A stretch of 64,000 nucleotides of DNA from Hymenobacter lucidus (GCF_020447265.1 NZ_JAJADR010000002.1:930001-994000); one strand, 5' to 3'. Counted from the stretch's first letter, positions 1 through 8,964 are shown. A program made the numbers and translations. The notes: a model not told the origin generated them from the letters alone.

Positions 1-187
1 CGGTGGCCGTGCCCACGCCCAGAGCGGGCACGGCTACGGTGGCACCCGGCAAGGTCGTGCCATCGGTACCGCGCACCAAACCGCTGAGCACATGCCGCGC
101 CTGCGCCCAGCCCAGTTGGGGAATTAAGACGCCCAGCAGGATGCCTAGGATGGCAATCCGATAACTTCCCTTTCGTATTGCTGGCAT
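1..187 (-). CDS. TonB-dependent receptor, SusC-like (5' end only)
   Basis: Partial gene running off the left edge; only 62 codons are visible. The protein starts with a basic N-terminus (MPAIRKGSYR) and a hydrophobic signal segment ending near GWAQA, then a stretch reading LSGLVRGTDGTTLPGATVAV. That is the start of the carboxypeptidase-regulatory-like plug extension found on SusC/RagA-type outer-membrane receptors, where GTxxPLPGATV is the hallmark. Such receptors import oligosaccharides or other large nutrients with a SusD partner, which would lie outside the window. The ATG at 187 is the first ATG, but an excellent Shine-Dalgarno sits further upstream (see 223-231), so an ATT start at 217 in the same frame is possible. 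The family is inferred from about 60 residues only. Confidence 0.7.
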   Translation of the reverse strand, partial: MPAIRKGSYRIAILGILLGVLIPQLGWAQARHVLSGLVRGTDGTTLPGATVAVPALGVGTAT

Positions 188-506
188 GCGCGGCTGCTTA
201 CTGACGATGTACTCAATGGTAACTCCTCCTTGAGTTAAACACAAAGCAGCCTAAATGTTATCATCTCTACAGCTCCAAACTGAACCGCTACCAGCCTGGT
301 CACAGGGAAAAGCGCGTTGTCGTCCGGTTTTGCCGGTACCGCCAAGCCTGTTCGTATCGGCCGGCCTTTCTGCCGGTAACACATAGCAACGCAACCGTAA
401 GGCCGGTAAGGCTTACTCAATTGCTTTGCCTGCATCACGTTGGGAGTTAACTAAGCGAGGTAAGCGTGGCCCCGTTGCGGTAAGACGCCGTTCTACGAAT
501 CAGCGC
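188..506. other. Intergenic region between LytTR regulator and SusC-like gene
   Basis: About 320 bp that should hold the leader of the receptor gene. The only visible structure is the Shine-Dalgarno at 223-231 and three loose direct copies of GCCGGTA between about 325 and 410. No convincing TTG/TAnnTTTG promoter pair was seen. A 67-codon frame on the minus strand (235-438) has no recognisable protein character. Confidence 0.4.
223..231 (-). promoter_or_regulatory. Strong Shine-Dalgarno (AAGGAGGAG) ahead of the SusC-like gene
   Basis: On the minus strand AAGGAGGAG lies 5 nt before an ATT codon at 217 that is in frame with the ATG at 187. A TTG one base further on opens a 23-codon leader frame instead. 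Strong Shine-Dalgarno sites are uncommon in Bacteroidota, so this one either marks a non-ATG start or a short leader peptide. Confidence 0.4.
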
Positions 507-1214
507 CTAGCTGCTTTGTATGATTTTGGAAAATTGTTCGCGATACGTAATGCCTATGGGTATCGGGCGATTGTGGACGATAACGCTGGCCCTTTCAACG
601 ACACCCACGTGTTTCAAGGAAACGATGTAGGATTTATGGATCCGAACGAACGAAGCAGAGCTAAGCATCTTCAGCACATCGTTCAGCGGTAACAGGGTCG
701 TAATCTTTCCGGTTTTGGTATGGAAGGTTATGTAATTGCCGGCCCCTTCAATGTAGAAGATATCATCGGTTGCTATCCGGAATTTCTTCGTGCCGCTTTT
801 CACCAGAATGGATTCACTGGGCATTTCCACCGGCTGAGCAAGAGCAGTGCTTCCTTTGGGGGTCAATGGATAGCTACTGGCTTTGTTGACTGCTTTGAGA
901 AACCGCTCGTATTTTACCGGCTTTAGCAGAAAATCGACGGCGTTGAATTCGTAACTCTCCGCCCCGAATTCCGAATAGGCCGTGGTGAAGACGATGTTCG
1001 GGATGACGGGCAGCGACTTGAGTAGCTCCATGCCGGATAGTTCGGGCATGTTGATATCCAAAAAAACCAGATCTACCGATGTACTCACCAGAAAGGCCAT
1101 GGCCTCAAAAGGGTTGGTAAATTCGCCTACACACTGCAGGGACGGGGTTTTTCGGATATAACCAGCGATGAGCTCCAGCGCAAACGGCTCATCGTCGACA
1201 GCGATACATCTCAT
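507..1214 (-). CDS. LytTR-family response regulator
   Basis: Cytoplasmic two-component regulator of the LytR/AlgR class, 235 aa. Residues 1-120 form a receiver domain with the acidic pair D7/D8, phospho-acceptor D53 (in FLDINMPELSG), the T77/T78 switch and conserved K98. Residues about 135-232 form a LytTR DNA-binding domain (ILVKSGTKKFRIATDDI, FVRIHKSYIV). Its ATG overlaps the stop of the upstream kinase gene by 4 bp, so the two are translationally coupled. The kinase partner is almost certainly the product of 1211-2275. The target is unknown; the divergently placed peptidase gene and the SusC-like gene behind it are natural candidates. Confidence 0.93.
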   Translation of the reverse strand: MRCIAVDDEPFALELIAGYIRKTPSLQCVGEFTNPFEAMAFLVSTSVDLVFLDINMPELSGMELLKSLPVIPNIVFTTAYSEFGAESYEFNAVDFLLKPVKYERFLKAVNKASSYPLTPKGSTALAQPVEMPSESILVKSGTKKFRIATDDIFYIEGAGNYITFHTKTGKITTLLPLNDVLKMLSSASFVRIHKSYIVSLKHVGVVERASVIVHNRPIPIGITYREQFSKIIQSS

Positions 1215-2275
1215 GGCTTTGGGTTCAGTTCTAGTTGGAGTCTGACGTGGAAAGAAGAACCCGAGTCATCGATTTCCAGGGAGTGCTGGTTCGGATACAG
1301 AAGCAGCAACCGTTCCCTGGCGTTTTTCAAGCCAACGCCGGAGTTGGGCTCCGCAGGCCTGGTATGGAGGGACTTATCGTTTTTCGTTTCCAGGATCAAG
1401 CGGTTGTCGCTCACCTGTACCGATACCGATATAGCCGATTGCCTGCTCAGGATAATACCGTGCTTAAACACGTTTTCAATGAATGGAATGAGAAGCAACG
1501 GCGCCACGGTGTGCTGTTGCCAACTCCCTTCCACCCGATACTGTACCCGGCTGGCTAATTCGGGGGATAAGCGCTGCCGCTGGAGGCTCACGAAGTCGTC
1601 AATGTACTGGATTTCTTTTTCCAAGGAAACGGTATCCTCGTTACTCTCATACAACACGTAGCGCATCAGGCCCGAGAGCTTTTCCACGATGTCGGCCGTA
1701 ACTAGGTCGTTGCTCTTGGTGGCCGAGGCATAGGCCATGTTCAGGGTATTGAACAGAAAATGCGGGTTAATCTGCGCCTTCAGGTATTTCAGCTGGGTGG
1801 TAAGCTCCGCTTTAGCAGCTTGTTGCTGACGTTTCTGGTTTTCAAACCACTGCCTGGTGAGCCCATAGCCCAGGGACAACGAAAGAATGACCGTCTTACT
1901 CTGAATGTTCAGGATGATATCCGCTCCAAAAGGCTCTTTCTCCGTCGAAAAAAGCGAGAGGCTGTAGAGCTGATCAACAACGGTGTTTCCAACGACGACG
2001 GCAGCGTACAGCAGAAGAGCCCAGACAATGTATTTTTTATAGTGTTGTCTGTAGAACAGCCACGGCACCAAACCGCAGGCATTCCCATAAAACAAGGCCA
2101 CATTGAAGCCGGCACTCCACAACAGGGGCCCGTAAATACTGCCTTCCTGCCTTCGAAAAGGCCCCAGCGTGTAGGCCGTGTGCCAGAGGTAGGCAAACAA
2201 CGAGGTCCAGATCAGGACATGCACAACCCATTCGGCATACTGTATTTTCGTACGCTCTCCTGGGCGTTGAATCAT
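1211..2275 (-). CDS. Sensor histidine kinase, LytS/YpdA-like (His_kinase family)
   Basis: Inner-membrane sensor kinase, 354 aa. Four hydrophobic segments fill residues about 15-140, with no large periplasmic sensor domain, followed by a short coiled linker (FENQKRQQQAAKAEL). The phospho-acceptor is H172 in the motif LKAQINPHFLFNTLN, diagnostic of the PF06580 family. An HATPase domain with an N-box (LIPFIENVFKHGI) and a G-box (NSGVGLKNARERL) follows. This architecture is the usual partner of LytTR regulators. A possible promoter -7 element (TAnnTTTG type) reads on the minus strand at 2301-2308, 26 nt before the ATG, without a clear -33 match. Confidence 0.93.
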   Translation of the reverse strand: MIQRPGERTKIQYAEWVVHVLIWTSLFAYLWHTAYTLGPFRRQEGSIYGPLLWSAGFNVALFYGNACGLVPWLFYRQHYKKYIVWALLLYAAVVVGNTVVDQLYSLSLFSTEKEPFGADIILNIQSKTVILSLSLGYGLTRQWFENQKRQQQAAKAELTTQLKYLKAQINPHFLFNTLNMAYASATKSNDLVTADIVEKLSGLMRYVLYESNEDTVSLEKEIQYIDDFVSLQRQRLSPELASRVQYRVEGSWQQHTVAPLLLIPFIENVFKHGIILSRQSAISVSVQVSDNRLILETKNDKSLHTRPAEPNSGVGLKNARERLLLLYPNQHSLEIDDSGSSFHVRLQLELNPKP

Positions 2276-2523
2276 GGCTGGGCTGGTTATTATCCAAAAT
2301 CAAAGATACTGGTATGCGTTGGGCCGTCCCGATAATCTATGTCAACAGTCTTTCCTGCCCTTCCTATTCCATTTACCCTCTTTCTGTGCTTGTTCACACC
2401 CCTACTCCGGCTACTTGAATAAGTCAATTGGCGGAGTTGCGTACTGTTTTCACTTTTGGCTGAACGAAACACCACGGGGCCATGCCTGGCTGCCAACCGG
2501 TTTTAAACAGTTCAGACCTAAAC

Positions 2524-3831
2524 ATGACAAACTTCCGATTGGCCACTCTTGTAGCAGCCCTTTTACTTCCCTTCCTAGGTTGCGCACAGGCTCGCCCGCA
2601 GGCCGGCATCCAGGTTTCCCACCTGGTAGATTCCATCGAGCACAGCCTGAAAACCCACTATGTCTTCCCGGACAAGGCCAGGCTTATTTCCCGGCGGCTG
2701 AAATCCCAAGCAAAAAAGAATGCTTATGCGTCCCTGGCCCAGGACCCGGAAAAACTAGCGGTATTGCTGCAGGAAGACATCTACAAGGCACACCACGACC
2801 CGCATATGGCAGTAGAATACAATCCTGATTTTGCCCGGCGACGCCAGAAAAGCGCCCAGCAGTCCGGGGAGGAAATTCGGCAATTTGCCAACTGGGTGAG
2901 GGAAAACAACTTTATGTTTAAGAAGGTAGAGCTGCTACCCGGCAATATCGGCTACTTCCCCTTCAACGTCTTTGTGGAACAGGTAAAAGAGGCCAAACCA
3001 ATCATTGCTTCCGCCCTGGGCTTTTTAGCTAATTCCCGGGCCCTCATCATTGATTTGCGGGAAAACAGCGGGGGTGAGCCGGAAATGGTAAGCCAGCTGG
3101 AAAGTTATTTCTTCAAGGAGAAGACCCGCATGAACAGCATAGTGCAGCGTGCTAACCAGGACACCACGTTTTATTACGCCGACCCGGCCAAGACGGATGG
3201 GATAACGCTTTCCATGCCCATCTATATTCTGACCAGCAACAAGACCTTTTCCGCAGCGGAGGACTTTAGCTACGCCATGCAACAGGCAAATCGGGCCACC
3301 ATCGTTGGAGAAGTTACCGGGGGTGGGGCGCATCCAACGATGCCTTTTTCTGTTGGTCAGGGCTTTGTCGTGCATATCCCCTTTGCCCGGTCCCTGAATC
3401 CTATTACGAACACCGACTGGGAAGGAACAGGCGTACTGCCGGATGTGAAAGTGGAAGCAGCCCAAGCGCTTATAAAAGCTCAGGAGCTTATCCTGCGAGA
3501 GCGTCAAGCAACCGCGAAAACGGCTAAGGATAAACAAAAAATGGAGTACCTGATCAATACCCTCTATGTAAACAGGGACCTTGGCACACTCCCCCTGGAT
3601 CAGTTTGACCAGCTCGCCGGCACCTACGGGCCCTTGGTCATCTACCGGGAAGGAAACAAGCTTTTATGCACTTTCTCCGGCAATAAAACGGAGCTGGCGC
3701 ATATCTCTAAAAACCTGTTTGTCCTGGACGAGAATGCGCAGATTGAATTCGTAAAGGACAGCAAAGGCCTCTATTCGATGGCCCGACTATTTATTCAGAA
3801 TGGAGAAATATTTGAAGAGCTGAGAAAGTAA
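2524..3831 (+). CDS. S41-family peptidase (secreted or lipid-anchored)
   Basis: 435 aa counted from the ATG at 2524; an upstream in-frame ATG at 2482 would add 14 residues ahead of a good signal peptide, so it is disfavoured. The signal segment (LATLVAALLLPFLGCAQA) contains a cysteine at position 20, so a lipoprotein is possible though the lipobox is imperfect. The peptidase core runs from about residue 130 to 310: LIIDLRENSGGEPEMV and then nucleophile S243 in TSNKTFSAAEDF, followed by GEVTGGGAHP. The Lys of CtpA-type enzymes is not in its usual place, fitting the tricorn/IRBP-like branch common in Bacteroidota. Residues 310-435 form a C-terminal extension of unknown role. It is transcribed divergently from the kinase-regulator pair. 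Confidence 0.88.
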   Translation: MTNFRLATLVAALLLPFLGCAQARPQAGIQVSHLVDSIEHSLKTHYVFPDKARLISRRLKSQAKKNAYASLAQDPEKLAVLLQEDIYKAHHDPHMAVEYNPDFARRRQKSAQQSGEEIRQFANWVRENNFMFKKVELLPGNIGYFPFNVFVEQVKEAKPIIASALGFLANSRALIIDLRENSGGEPEMVSQLESYFFKEKTRMNSIVQRANQDTTFYYADPAKTDGITLSMPIYILTSNKTFSAAEDFSYAMQQANRATIVGEVTGGGAHPTMPFSVGQGFVVHIPFARSLNPITNTDWEGTGVLPDVKVEAAQALIKAQELILRERQATAKTAKDKQKMEYLINTLYVNRDLGTLPLDQFDQLAGTYGPLVIYREGNKLLCTFSGNKTELAHISKNLFVLDENAQIEFVKDSKGLYSMARLFIQNGEIFEELRK

Positions 3832-4346
3832 CGCAGGACCAGGTAGCACAAGTGGAAGGACCGCAAACTCCCGTTAGCGCAGTTAGTGGGGCAGAGTTCC
3901 TCAACCTACGGGCGGTGGATCAAGACCATCTGCATCCTGCGCTACCTGCTCCCTCTGCGGGGCAAGATTCACCCGCACCTCAACAAGGGCAGGCAACTAG
4001 CCCGGGCAGTGGGGTAAGGTAGCGTGGTTTCAAGAGCCCTGCACTACTGTACCTCGAAGGGAGAAGCTTTGGCCTTGGTTTAAAGATTGGCGCAAATGCG
4101 ACATGAAGCTGCTTGCTGGCCATTAATCGAAGGGAGTGAATCTGGTTAACGCGCTTTTTGGGGCCTCTTAGGAAACGTAGGATATCGTACTTCAAGGGAA
4201 TTCGACCGTTACAGTGAACTAGCCGATGCTTACCCTTTCGCGGCGGTGGCTTCACTGACAGCCCGCAAGCGCACGGTCCAAGCCCGACCACGGAGTTCCG
4301 CCACCGCCGCGCACCTGCTGCGCGTTGGCCCCCACGCCTGGCTTGC
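3832..4346. other. Gene-free stretch between convergent S41 peptidase and TlpA genes
   Basis: About 515 bp between two converging genes, too long for a normal terminator region. Apart from the fragment at 3847-4017, the right half (4220-4340) is GC-rich with open frames on both strands but no recognisable protein. No inverted-repeat ends or target duplications were seen. It may be eroded DNA from a past insertion. Confidence 0.35.
3847..4017 (+). pseudogene. Possible decayed coding fragment, basic protein
   Basis: A 56-codon open frame without a start codon, bounded upstream by TAG at 3844. It reads like part of a basic, helical protein (DRKLPLAQLVGQSSSTYGRW, then a hydrophobic ILRYLLPL and a KGRQLARAVG end). 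I do not recognise the family. Its amino-acid texture is more protein-like than the surrounding frames, so it may be the C-terminal remnant of a lost gene, but this is weak evidence. Confidence 0.2.
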
Positions 4347-5372
4347 TCACTTGATAAACCGGGCGAGGGTAGCGTGCAATTCGGCACCGTGCAGATTGGC
4401 TGCCACGATTTTACCCTTGGGGTCAATGAGCAGGTTCTGCGGCGTGCCCGGGTAGCCATAGAGTCGTTGTACTTCCCGGTCCGGGTCATCCAGGTCCGCT
4501 ACCTGGGTCCAAGCCAAGTGGTCGTCGGCAATGGCTTTAATCCACCTATCACGATTGTTCTCGGTGTCGAACGAGACGCCCAGCATGTCGAATTGGGGGC
4601 CTTTGAAGGCTTGGTAGGCGTTGACCAGGTTCGTGTTTTCCGTACGGCAGGAGGCGCACGAGTTCCAGAAGGTCAGCAGCACGTACTTGCCCCGGTAATC
4701 GGCCAACGAAACCAACTTGCCGGCGGGTGTTTTCTTGGTGAAGTTGGGCGCGGGCTGGCCCACGGTCGTGGCTTTTAGGCCCTGCACCAAGTCGCCGTAA
4801 ATGCGGCCGGAGCGGCTGCTCTTCAGTTCGGGGCTGAGGGCGGCGAAGAGGGGAGCCACCTCGTCGTATTGACGTTCCGCAAAGACTCCCATATCCCACA
4901 ACGCCATCAGGCTCACCCAGGAAGTGGGGTGGGTTTTGATGAAGGTGGTGTAGGCCTGAGCGTACTGTTGGGGGGTAGCGTTGGGCGGTACCGCTGCGTA
5001 GAGCTGCTGGTGTTCGGTGGTGAGGGGGCCGCCGGTAATGGTCGTTGTCGCATCTCTCAAGCTGCCTTCGCTGATGACAACGACCGGGGTTGGCTCCAAG
5101 AAAACGCTGGTGGCGTTGGTCAAGGCAGTGTTCGGATGATACCCGTTGGCCTGCACCACCAAGTCGGCGCGGGTGGGCAGTACGGCGCTTCCTTTTAGCT
5201 CGAATACCCCATTGGTGAGGGTGGCCGAGTCGACTAGTTCGCTGTTTCTTAAGTAGACTTTGTTGGGTGCATTCAACACGCCAATTTTGCCGCTGATGTG
5301 GTAGGTAAAAGGCTTCTGGGCCAGAGACAAGCCCGGCACCAGCAGTAATAGGGCGAGGAAATAACTTGTCAT
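4347..5372 (-). CDS. TlpA-type thioredoxin-fold protein with DUF4369-like N-terminus
   Basis: 341 aa, exported: signal peptide at 1-18 (LALLLLVPGLSLAQ). Residues 20-120 resemble the DUF4369 beta domain that often precedes TlpA in Bacteroidota (YHISGKIG, VYLRNSELVDSATL, GVFELKG). Residues about 203-341 are an AhpC/TSA-Redoxin fold with the active site C239-A-S-C242 (FWNSCASCRTEN) and the conserved cis-Pro loop (GYPGTPQNLLIDPKG). The likely role is thiol-disulfide exchange in the periplasm, such as cytochrome c maturation or repair of oxidised envelope proteins. It stands alone, convergent with the S41 peptidase. Confidence 0.9.
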   Translation of the reverse strand: MTSYFLALLLLVPGLSLAQKPFTYHISGKIGVLNAPNKVYLRNSELVDSATLTNGVFELKGSAVLPTRADLVVQANGYHPNTALTNATSVFLEPTPVVVISEGSLRDATTTITGGPLTTEHQQLYAAVPPNATPQQYAQAYTTFIKTHPTSWVSLMALWDMGVFAERQYDEVAPLFAALSPELKSSRSGRIYGDLVQGLKATTVGQPAPNFTKKTPAGKLVSLADYRGKYVLLTFWNSCASCRTENTNLVNAYQAFKGPQFDMLGVSFDTENNRDRWIKAIADDHLAWTQVADLDDPDREVQRLYGYPGTPQNLLIDPKGKIVAANLHGAELHATLARFIK

Positions 5373-5656
5373 AATTGGGTCGGGTAAGTAGCAGGTTTAA
5401 ATACACGCCGAGCAACGTACTGTCTTGTAGAATATTGCTCCTTTTCCTGAACTACGGCCCACGCACGCCTACTGGCATGGCAAAGTGGTCCTACGGACCA
5501 GATTGAGTTCAAGAAACTGGTTTACTTTCCAAGGTTCAGAAAACTCAGATTTACGATGAGTTTCCTGAAGTCCTAGCTTCTTGGAAGATTTGGGTAAGGA
5601 CGAGGTTTTGCGGTCGGGGCTTCTTGCCTTTGTCTGGCTCTGAGGCTGGCCCTGCT

Positions 5657-6457
5657 TCAGGCTACCATAAATTCTTCGATGGCCTGTAGCGTCTGGCTTG
5701 GTGCGCTGAGCTGGGGACAATGCCCGGCCACGGGCAGCGTCACGAGGCGGGCGCCGGGAATGGCATCGCGCAGGTAGGCACCCACTTCGGGCGGGGCAAT
5801 CAGATCATGGGCGCACTCGATGAGCAAGCAAGGGTGTTGGAGCCGGCTGACATCGGCCCGGTTGTCGGAGAGGAAAGTAGCGCGGGCAAACTGGCGGGCA
5901 ATGGCCGGATTGGTCTGGCAGAGGCTATGCACCATTTCGGCGGCCAGGGAGGGCCGGTCGGGGGCGCCCATGATGAAGGGGCCGAAGGTATCGGCCCAAC
6001 CTACGTAGTCGGTTTCCATAAAGGCGAGCATAGCGTCGATGTCGGCCCGGTCGAAGCCGCCGTGGTAGCCGTTGTCGTTGAGGTAGCAGGGCGAAGGGCA
6101 CAGCAACAGCAGCTGCTGGAAATACTCGGGGTGGGCAATGGCCGCTAGTGCGCCAATCATGCTGCCCACTGAGTGCCCGATTAGTACGGCCTGGCTCAGT
6201 TCCAGCTGCTCGCAGATATCGAGCAGATCCTGGGCGTAGCCATCTAGGGAAGCATACTTACGGGGCTCGTAGGCCCCTACTGCCGACAGCCCCGCGCCGA
6301 CGTGGTCGTAGAGGATGAGGGTAAAATCGTGCGGGTCGGAAAAGGCGGGCGTTAGGTAGCGCCACATGCTTTGGTCGCAGCCGAAGCCGTTCACGAAGAT
6401 CAGCTTGCGGGGCCCGCGCCCGATGATGTGCACGTTATTGCGTTGGAGCGTATTCAT
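5657..6457 (-). CDS. RsbQ-like alpha/beta hydrolase
   Basis: 266 aa cytoplasmic hydrolase. It matches the RsbQ/KAI2/D14 branch very well: GFGCDQSMW near residue 24, LDGYAQDLLDICEQL at 71, GHSVGSMIG around the nucleophile, and PSPCYLND at 121. The triad can be placed at S96, D218 and H246, nearly the same positions as in Bacillus subtilis RsbQ (from memory S96/D219/H247). RsbQ feeds a small hydrophobic signal to the PAS phosphatase RsbP; in other bacteria homologues sit next to PAS kinases. No such partner lies nearby here, so the signalling target is unknown. A 284-bp gap separates it from the TlpA gene downstream, in which I see only a weak imperfect inverted repeat near 5540-5570. Confidence 0.88.
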   Translation of the reverse strand: MNTLQRNNVHIIGRGPRKLIFVNGFGCDQSMWRYLTPAFSDPHDFTLILYDHVGAGLSAVGAYEPRKYASLDGYAQDLLDICEQLELSQAVLIGHSVGSMIGALAAIAHPEYFQQLLLLCPSPCYLNDNGYHGGFDRADIDAMLAFMETDYVGWADTFGPFIMGAPDRPSLAAEMVHSLCQTNPAIARQFARATFLSDNRADVSRLQHPCLLIECAHDLIAPPEVGAYLRDAIPGARLVTLPVAGHCPQLSAPSQTLQAIEEFMVA

Positions 6458-6681
6458 GGGCTTGGATCTGGATAGAATAACTGATTATTACATTATTTAC
6501 AAATTATATTCCAATAGCACAACTGTTCAGCTAGCTCCAACTGCTGGTCTACCTGCTGCATTACTCATTGCAAATTGCTGCTTGGGGCCTGCCAGGCAGG
6601 AATGCAGGTTGATAAGCTAGTAGGCTTTACCTTACGCTGCGGATGAAACAATGCGCGGCCGTTTCCTTTTATGCTTGCACT

Positions 6682-8886
6682 ATGACCCGATTTCTCTTTT
6701 TGCTTTTCCTGGTATGCCAAGCCGGCCAGGCAGCGCGGGCGCAAGCCTTCAGCCCCGCCGAAATAGCCCGCTGGCAGCAGCAGGCCAAGCAGGTGACTAT
6801 TGTGCGCGACAATTGGGGCGTGCCGCACGTGTATGGCAAGACCGATGCTGACGCGGTGTTTGGGCTGCTCTACGCGCAGTGCGAAGACGACTTTGCCCGG
6901 GTGGAAGACAACTACATTACCGCCATCGGACGCCTGGCGGAAGTGGAAGGCGAAGCGGCCATTTACCACGATTTGCGGGCCCGGCTGTTTATGGACAGCA
7001 CCCAGGCCCTGCGCACCTACCAGCGCAGCCCGGCCTGGATGAAGCTGCTGCTCAATGCCTTTGCCGACGGCACCAACTTTTACCTCTACTCCCACCCTAC
7101 CGTGCAGCCCAAGCTGCTGCGCCGCTTCCAGCCCTGGATGCCGCTCATGTTTAGTGAGGGTAGTATCGGGGGCAACATCAGCGTGGTATCGGTGGAGAAG
7201 CTCAAGTCTTTTTACAGCCAGAAAAAGTCGAGTTCCTGGCAGCGGCCCGACTTTGAGAAGCAGGACCGGGAGCCGGTGGGCTCGAATGGGTTTGCCATTG
7301 CGCCGGCCAAAAGTGCCAGCGGCCACGCGCTGCTGCTGATCAATCCGCACACCTCGTTCTATTTCCGGCCCGAGGTGCAGGTAACCAGTGAGGCCGGTCT
7401 GAATGCCTACGGAGCCGTTACCTGGGGGCAGTTTTTCGTGTATCAGGGCTTTAATCAGCACTGCGGCTGGATGCACACTTCCAGCTATGCCGACTCGATG
7501 GACGAGTACCTGGAAACCATCGAGAAAAAGGACGGCAAGTTTGTGTACCGCTACGCCGGCAAGCAGCGCCCAGTGCTGACGGCCCCCGTGACCATTGCTT
7601 ACCGGCAGGCCGATGGCAGCATTGGCCGCAAGGAATTCACGACTTACCGCACCCACCATGGGCCGGTAGTGGGCCAGCAGAGCGACGCTAAATGGGTGAC
7701 GGTGCGCATGATGGACACGCCGCTGGAGGCGCTGGAGCAGTCGTACCTGCGCACCAAGGCTACGGACTACGCCAGCTTTCGGGAGGTGATGAAGCTGAAT
7801 GGCAACGCGTCGAACAACACCGTTTTTGCCGATAGTAAGGGCACTATTGCCTACTGGCACGGCAACTTTATGCCCCGCCGCGACCCGCAATTCGACTGGA
7901 GCCTGCCCGTGGACGGCAGCAACCCCAAAACCGAGTGGCAGGGCTTGCACAAAGTGGAAGAGCTGGTGCAGACGATGAACCCGACCAGCGGCTGGCTGCA
8001 AAACTGTAACTCCACGCCGTTTACGGTGGCCGGCCCGAGCAGTCCGGCGAAGAGCAAGTACCCCGCCTACATGGCTCCCGACGCGGAAAACTACCGGGGC
8101 ATCAACGCCGTGCGGGTGCTGAGCCGCAAAACCAGCTTCACGCTCGATACGCTCATTGCCGCCGCCAAGGACCCCTATTTGGCGGGTTTTGAGGAGCTGC
8201 TGCCGGCTTTGGCCAAAGATTTTCAGCTGGTAACCGACGGGGCCAATCCGCCGGAAGGCGAGGTGGTGGAGGCCATGAAGCTGCTGCGTGGCTGGAACCG
8301 GCGCTACGATAAAGCCTCCGTGGCCCAGACGCTGGCCATTTATTGGGGCGAGAGGATTCAGCGGCTGGCCCGCACCCGCACAGCGCCCGAGCAGCGTTTC
8401 GACCAGATTTCCTTTACGGCCTTTACCATCGCCAACACCACGGCCCCGGAGAAGGTAACGGCCCTGCAAGAAACCCTCGACGAGCTGACCCGCGACTTTG
8501 GCACCTGGCAAATGCCCTGGGGCGAGGTAAACCGCTTCCAGCGCCTGACCGGCAACATCCAGGAAACCTACGACGATAAGAAACCCAGCCTGCCGGTGGC
8601 CTTTGCCTCGTCGGCCTGGGGCTCGTTGGCGGCTTTCGGCTCCAAAACCTACCCCGGCACTAAGAAGCGCTACGGCAACATCGGCAACAGCTTTATTGCC
8701 GTCGTCGAGTTTGGGCCGCGTATTAAGGCTCGTTCGGTGCTGGCCGGCGGCAACAACAGCCAGCCTTCCTCGCCCCACTTCACCGACCAAGCCGGGCTCT
8801 ACGCGGAGGAAAATTTCAAGGACGTGCTGTTTTATCCGGAAGACGTGAAAAAGCACGCCGAGCGCACGTATTCGCCGGGCAAGTAA
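6682..8886 (+). CDS. Penicillin acylase family protein (Ntn hydrolase)
   Basis: 734 aa from the ATG at 6682, which begins a clean signal peptide (MTRFLFLLFLVCQAGQAARA); an in-frame ATG at 6643 adds 13 unlikely residues. The order is that of the family: alpha chain (VRDNWGVPHVYGKTDADAVF, GLLYAQCEDDFARVEDN), a spacer, then the autocatalytic cleavage site at G200-S201 (PVGSNGFAIAP), where S201 becomes the N-terminal nucleophile of the beta chain. HTSFYFRPEVQV, NGNASNNTVFADSKGTIAYW and a C-terminal SSAWGS/SFIAVVEFG complete it. The enzymes hydrolyse amide bonds of acylated small molecules (beta-lactams, acyl-homoserine lactones, lipopeptides) in the periplasm. The substrate cannot be told from sequence. 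It is divergent from rsbQ. Confidence 0.92.
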   Translation: MTRFLFLLFLVCQAGQAARAQAFSPAEIARWQQQAKQVTIVRDNWGVPHVYGKTDADAVFGLLYAQCEDDFARVEDNYITAIGRLAEVEGEAAIYHDLRARLFMDSTQALRTYQRSPAWMKLLLNAFADGTNFYLYSHPTVQPKLLRRFQPWMPLMFSEGSIGGNISVVSVEKLKSFYSQKKSSSWQRPDFEKQDREPVGSNGFAIAPAKSASGHALLLINPHTSFYFRPEVQVTSEAGLNAYGAVTWGQFFVYQGFNQHCGWMHTSSYADSMDEYLETIEKKDGKFVYRYAGKQRPVLTAPVTIAYRQADGSIGRKEFTTYRTHHGPVVGQQSDAKWVTVRMMDTPLEALEQSYLRTKATDYASFREVMKLNGNASNNTVFADSKGTIAYWHGNFMPRRDPQFDWSLPVDGSNPKTEWQGLHKVEELVQTMNPTSGWLQNCNSTPFTVAGPSSPAKSKYPAYMAPDAENYRGINAVRVLSRKTSFTLDTLIAAAKDPYLAGFEELLPALAKDFQLVTDGANPPEGEVVEAMKLLRGWNRRYDKASVAQTLAIYWGERIQRLARTRTAPEQRFDQISFTAFTIANTTAPEKVTALQETLDELTRDFGTWQMPWGEVNRFQRLTGNIQETYDDKKPSLPVAFASSAWGSLAAFGSKTYPGTKKRYGNIGNSFIAVVEFGPRIKARSVLAGGNNSQPSSPHFTDQAGLYAEENFKDVLFYPEDVKKHAERTYSPGK

Positions 8887-8964
8887 AGCACTTCTTTCAC
8901 CTGGAATTGAGCCGACAAGCTGTTGTACTGCTCGTGCGTCGGCAGCTAGTAATGAGGGTGACGA

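Noticed and set aside
235..438. Small 67-codon minus-strand gene upstream of the SusC-like gene
   Set aside because: Composition looks random and it would leave the strong Shine-Dalgarno unexplained.
3980..4489. 169-codon minus-strand frame overlapping the end of the TlpA gene
   Set aside because: Arg/Pro/Cys-rich random-looking product, out of frame with TlpA, whose C-terminus is well formed.
5469..5720. 83-codon minus-strand frame downstream of and overlapping rsbQ
   Set aside because: Overlaps the 3' end of the hydrolase gene in another frame; product is a Ser/Lys/Gln-rich string with no protein family character.
6565..8856. 763-codon open frame on the minus strand opposite the acylase gene
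   Set aside because: It mirrors the GC-rich codon pattern of the acylase gene and has a low-complexity His/Gly/Val/Arg-rich product without domains; the plus-strand acylase has all its catalytic motifs.
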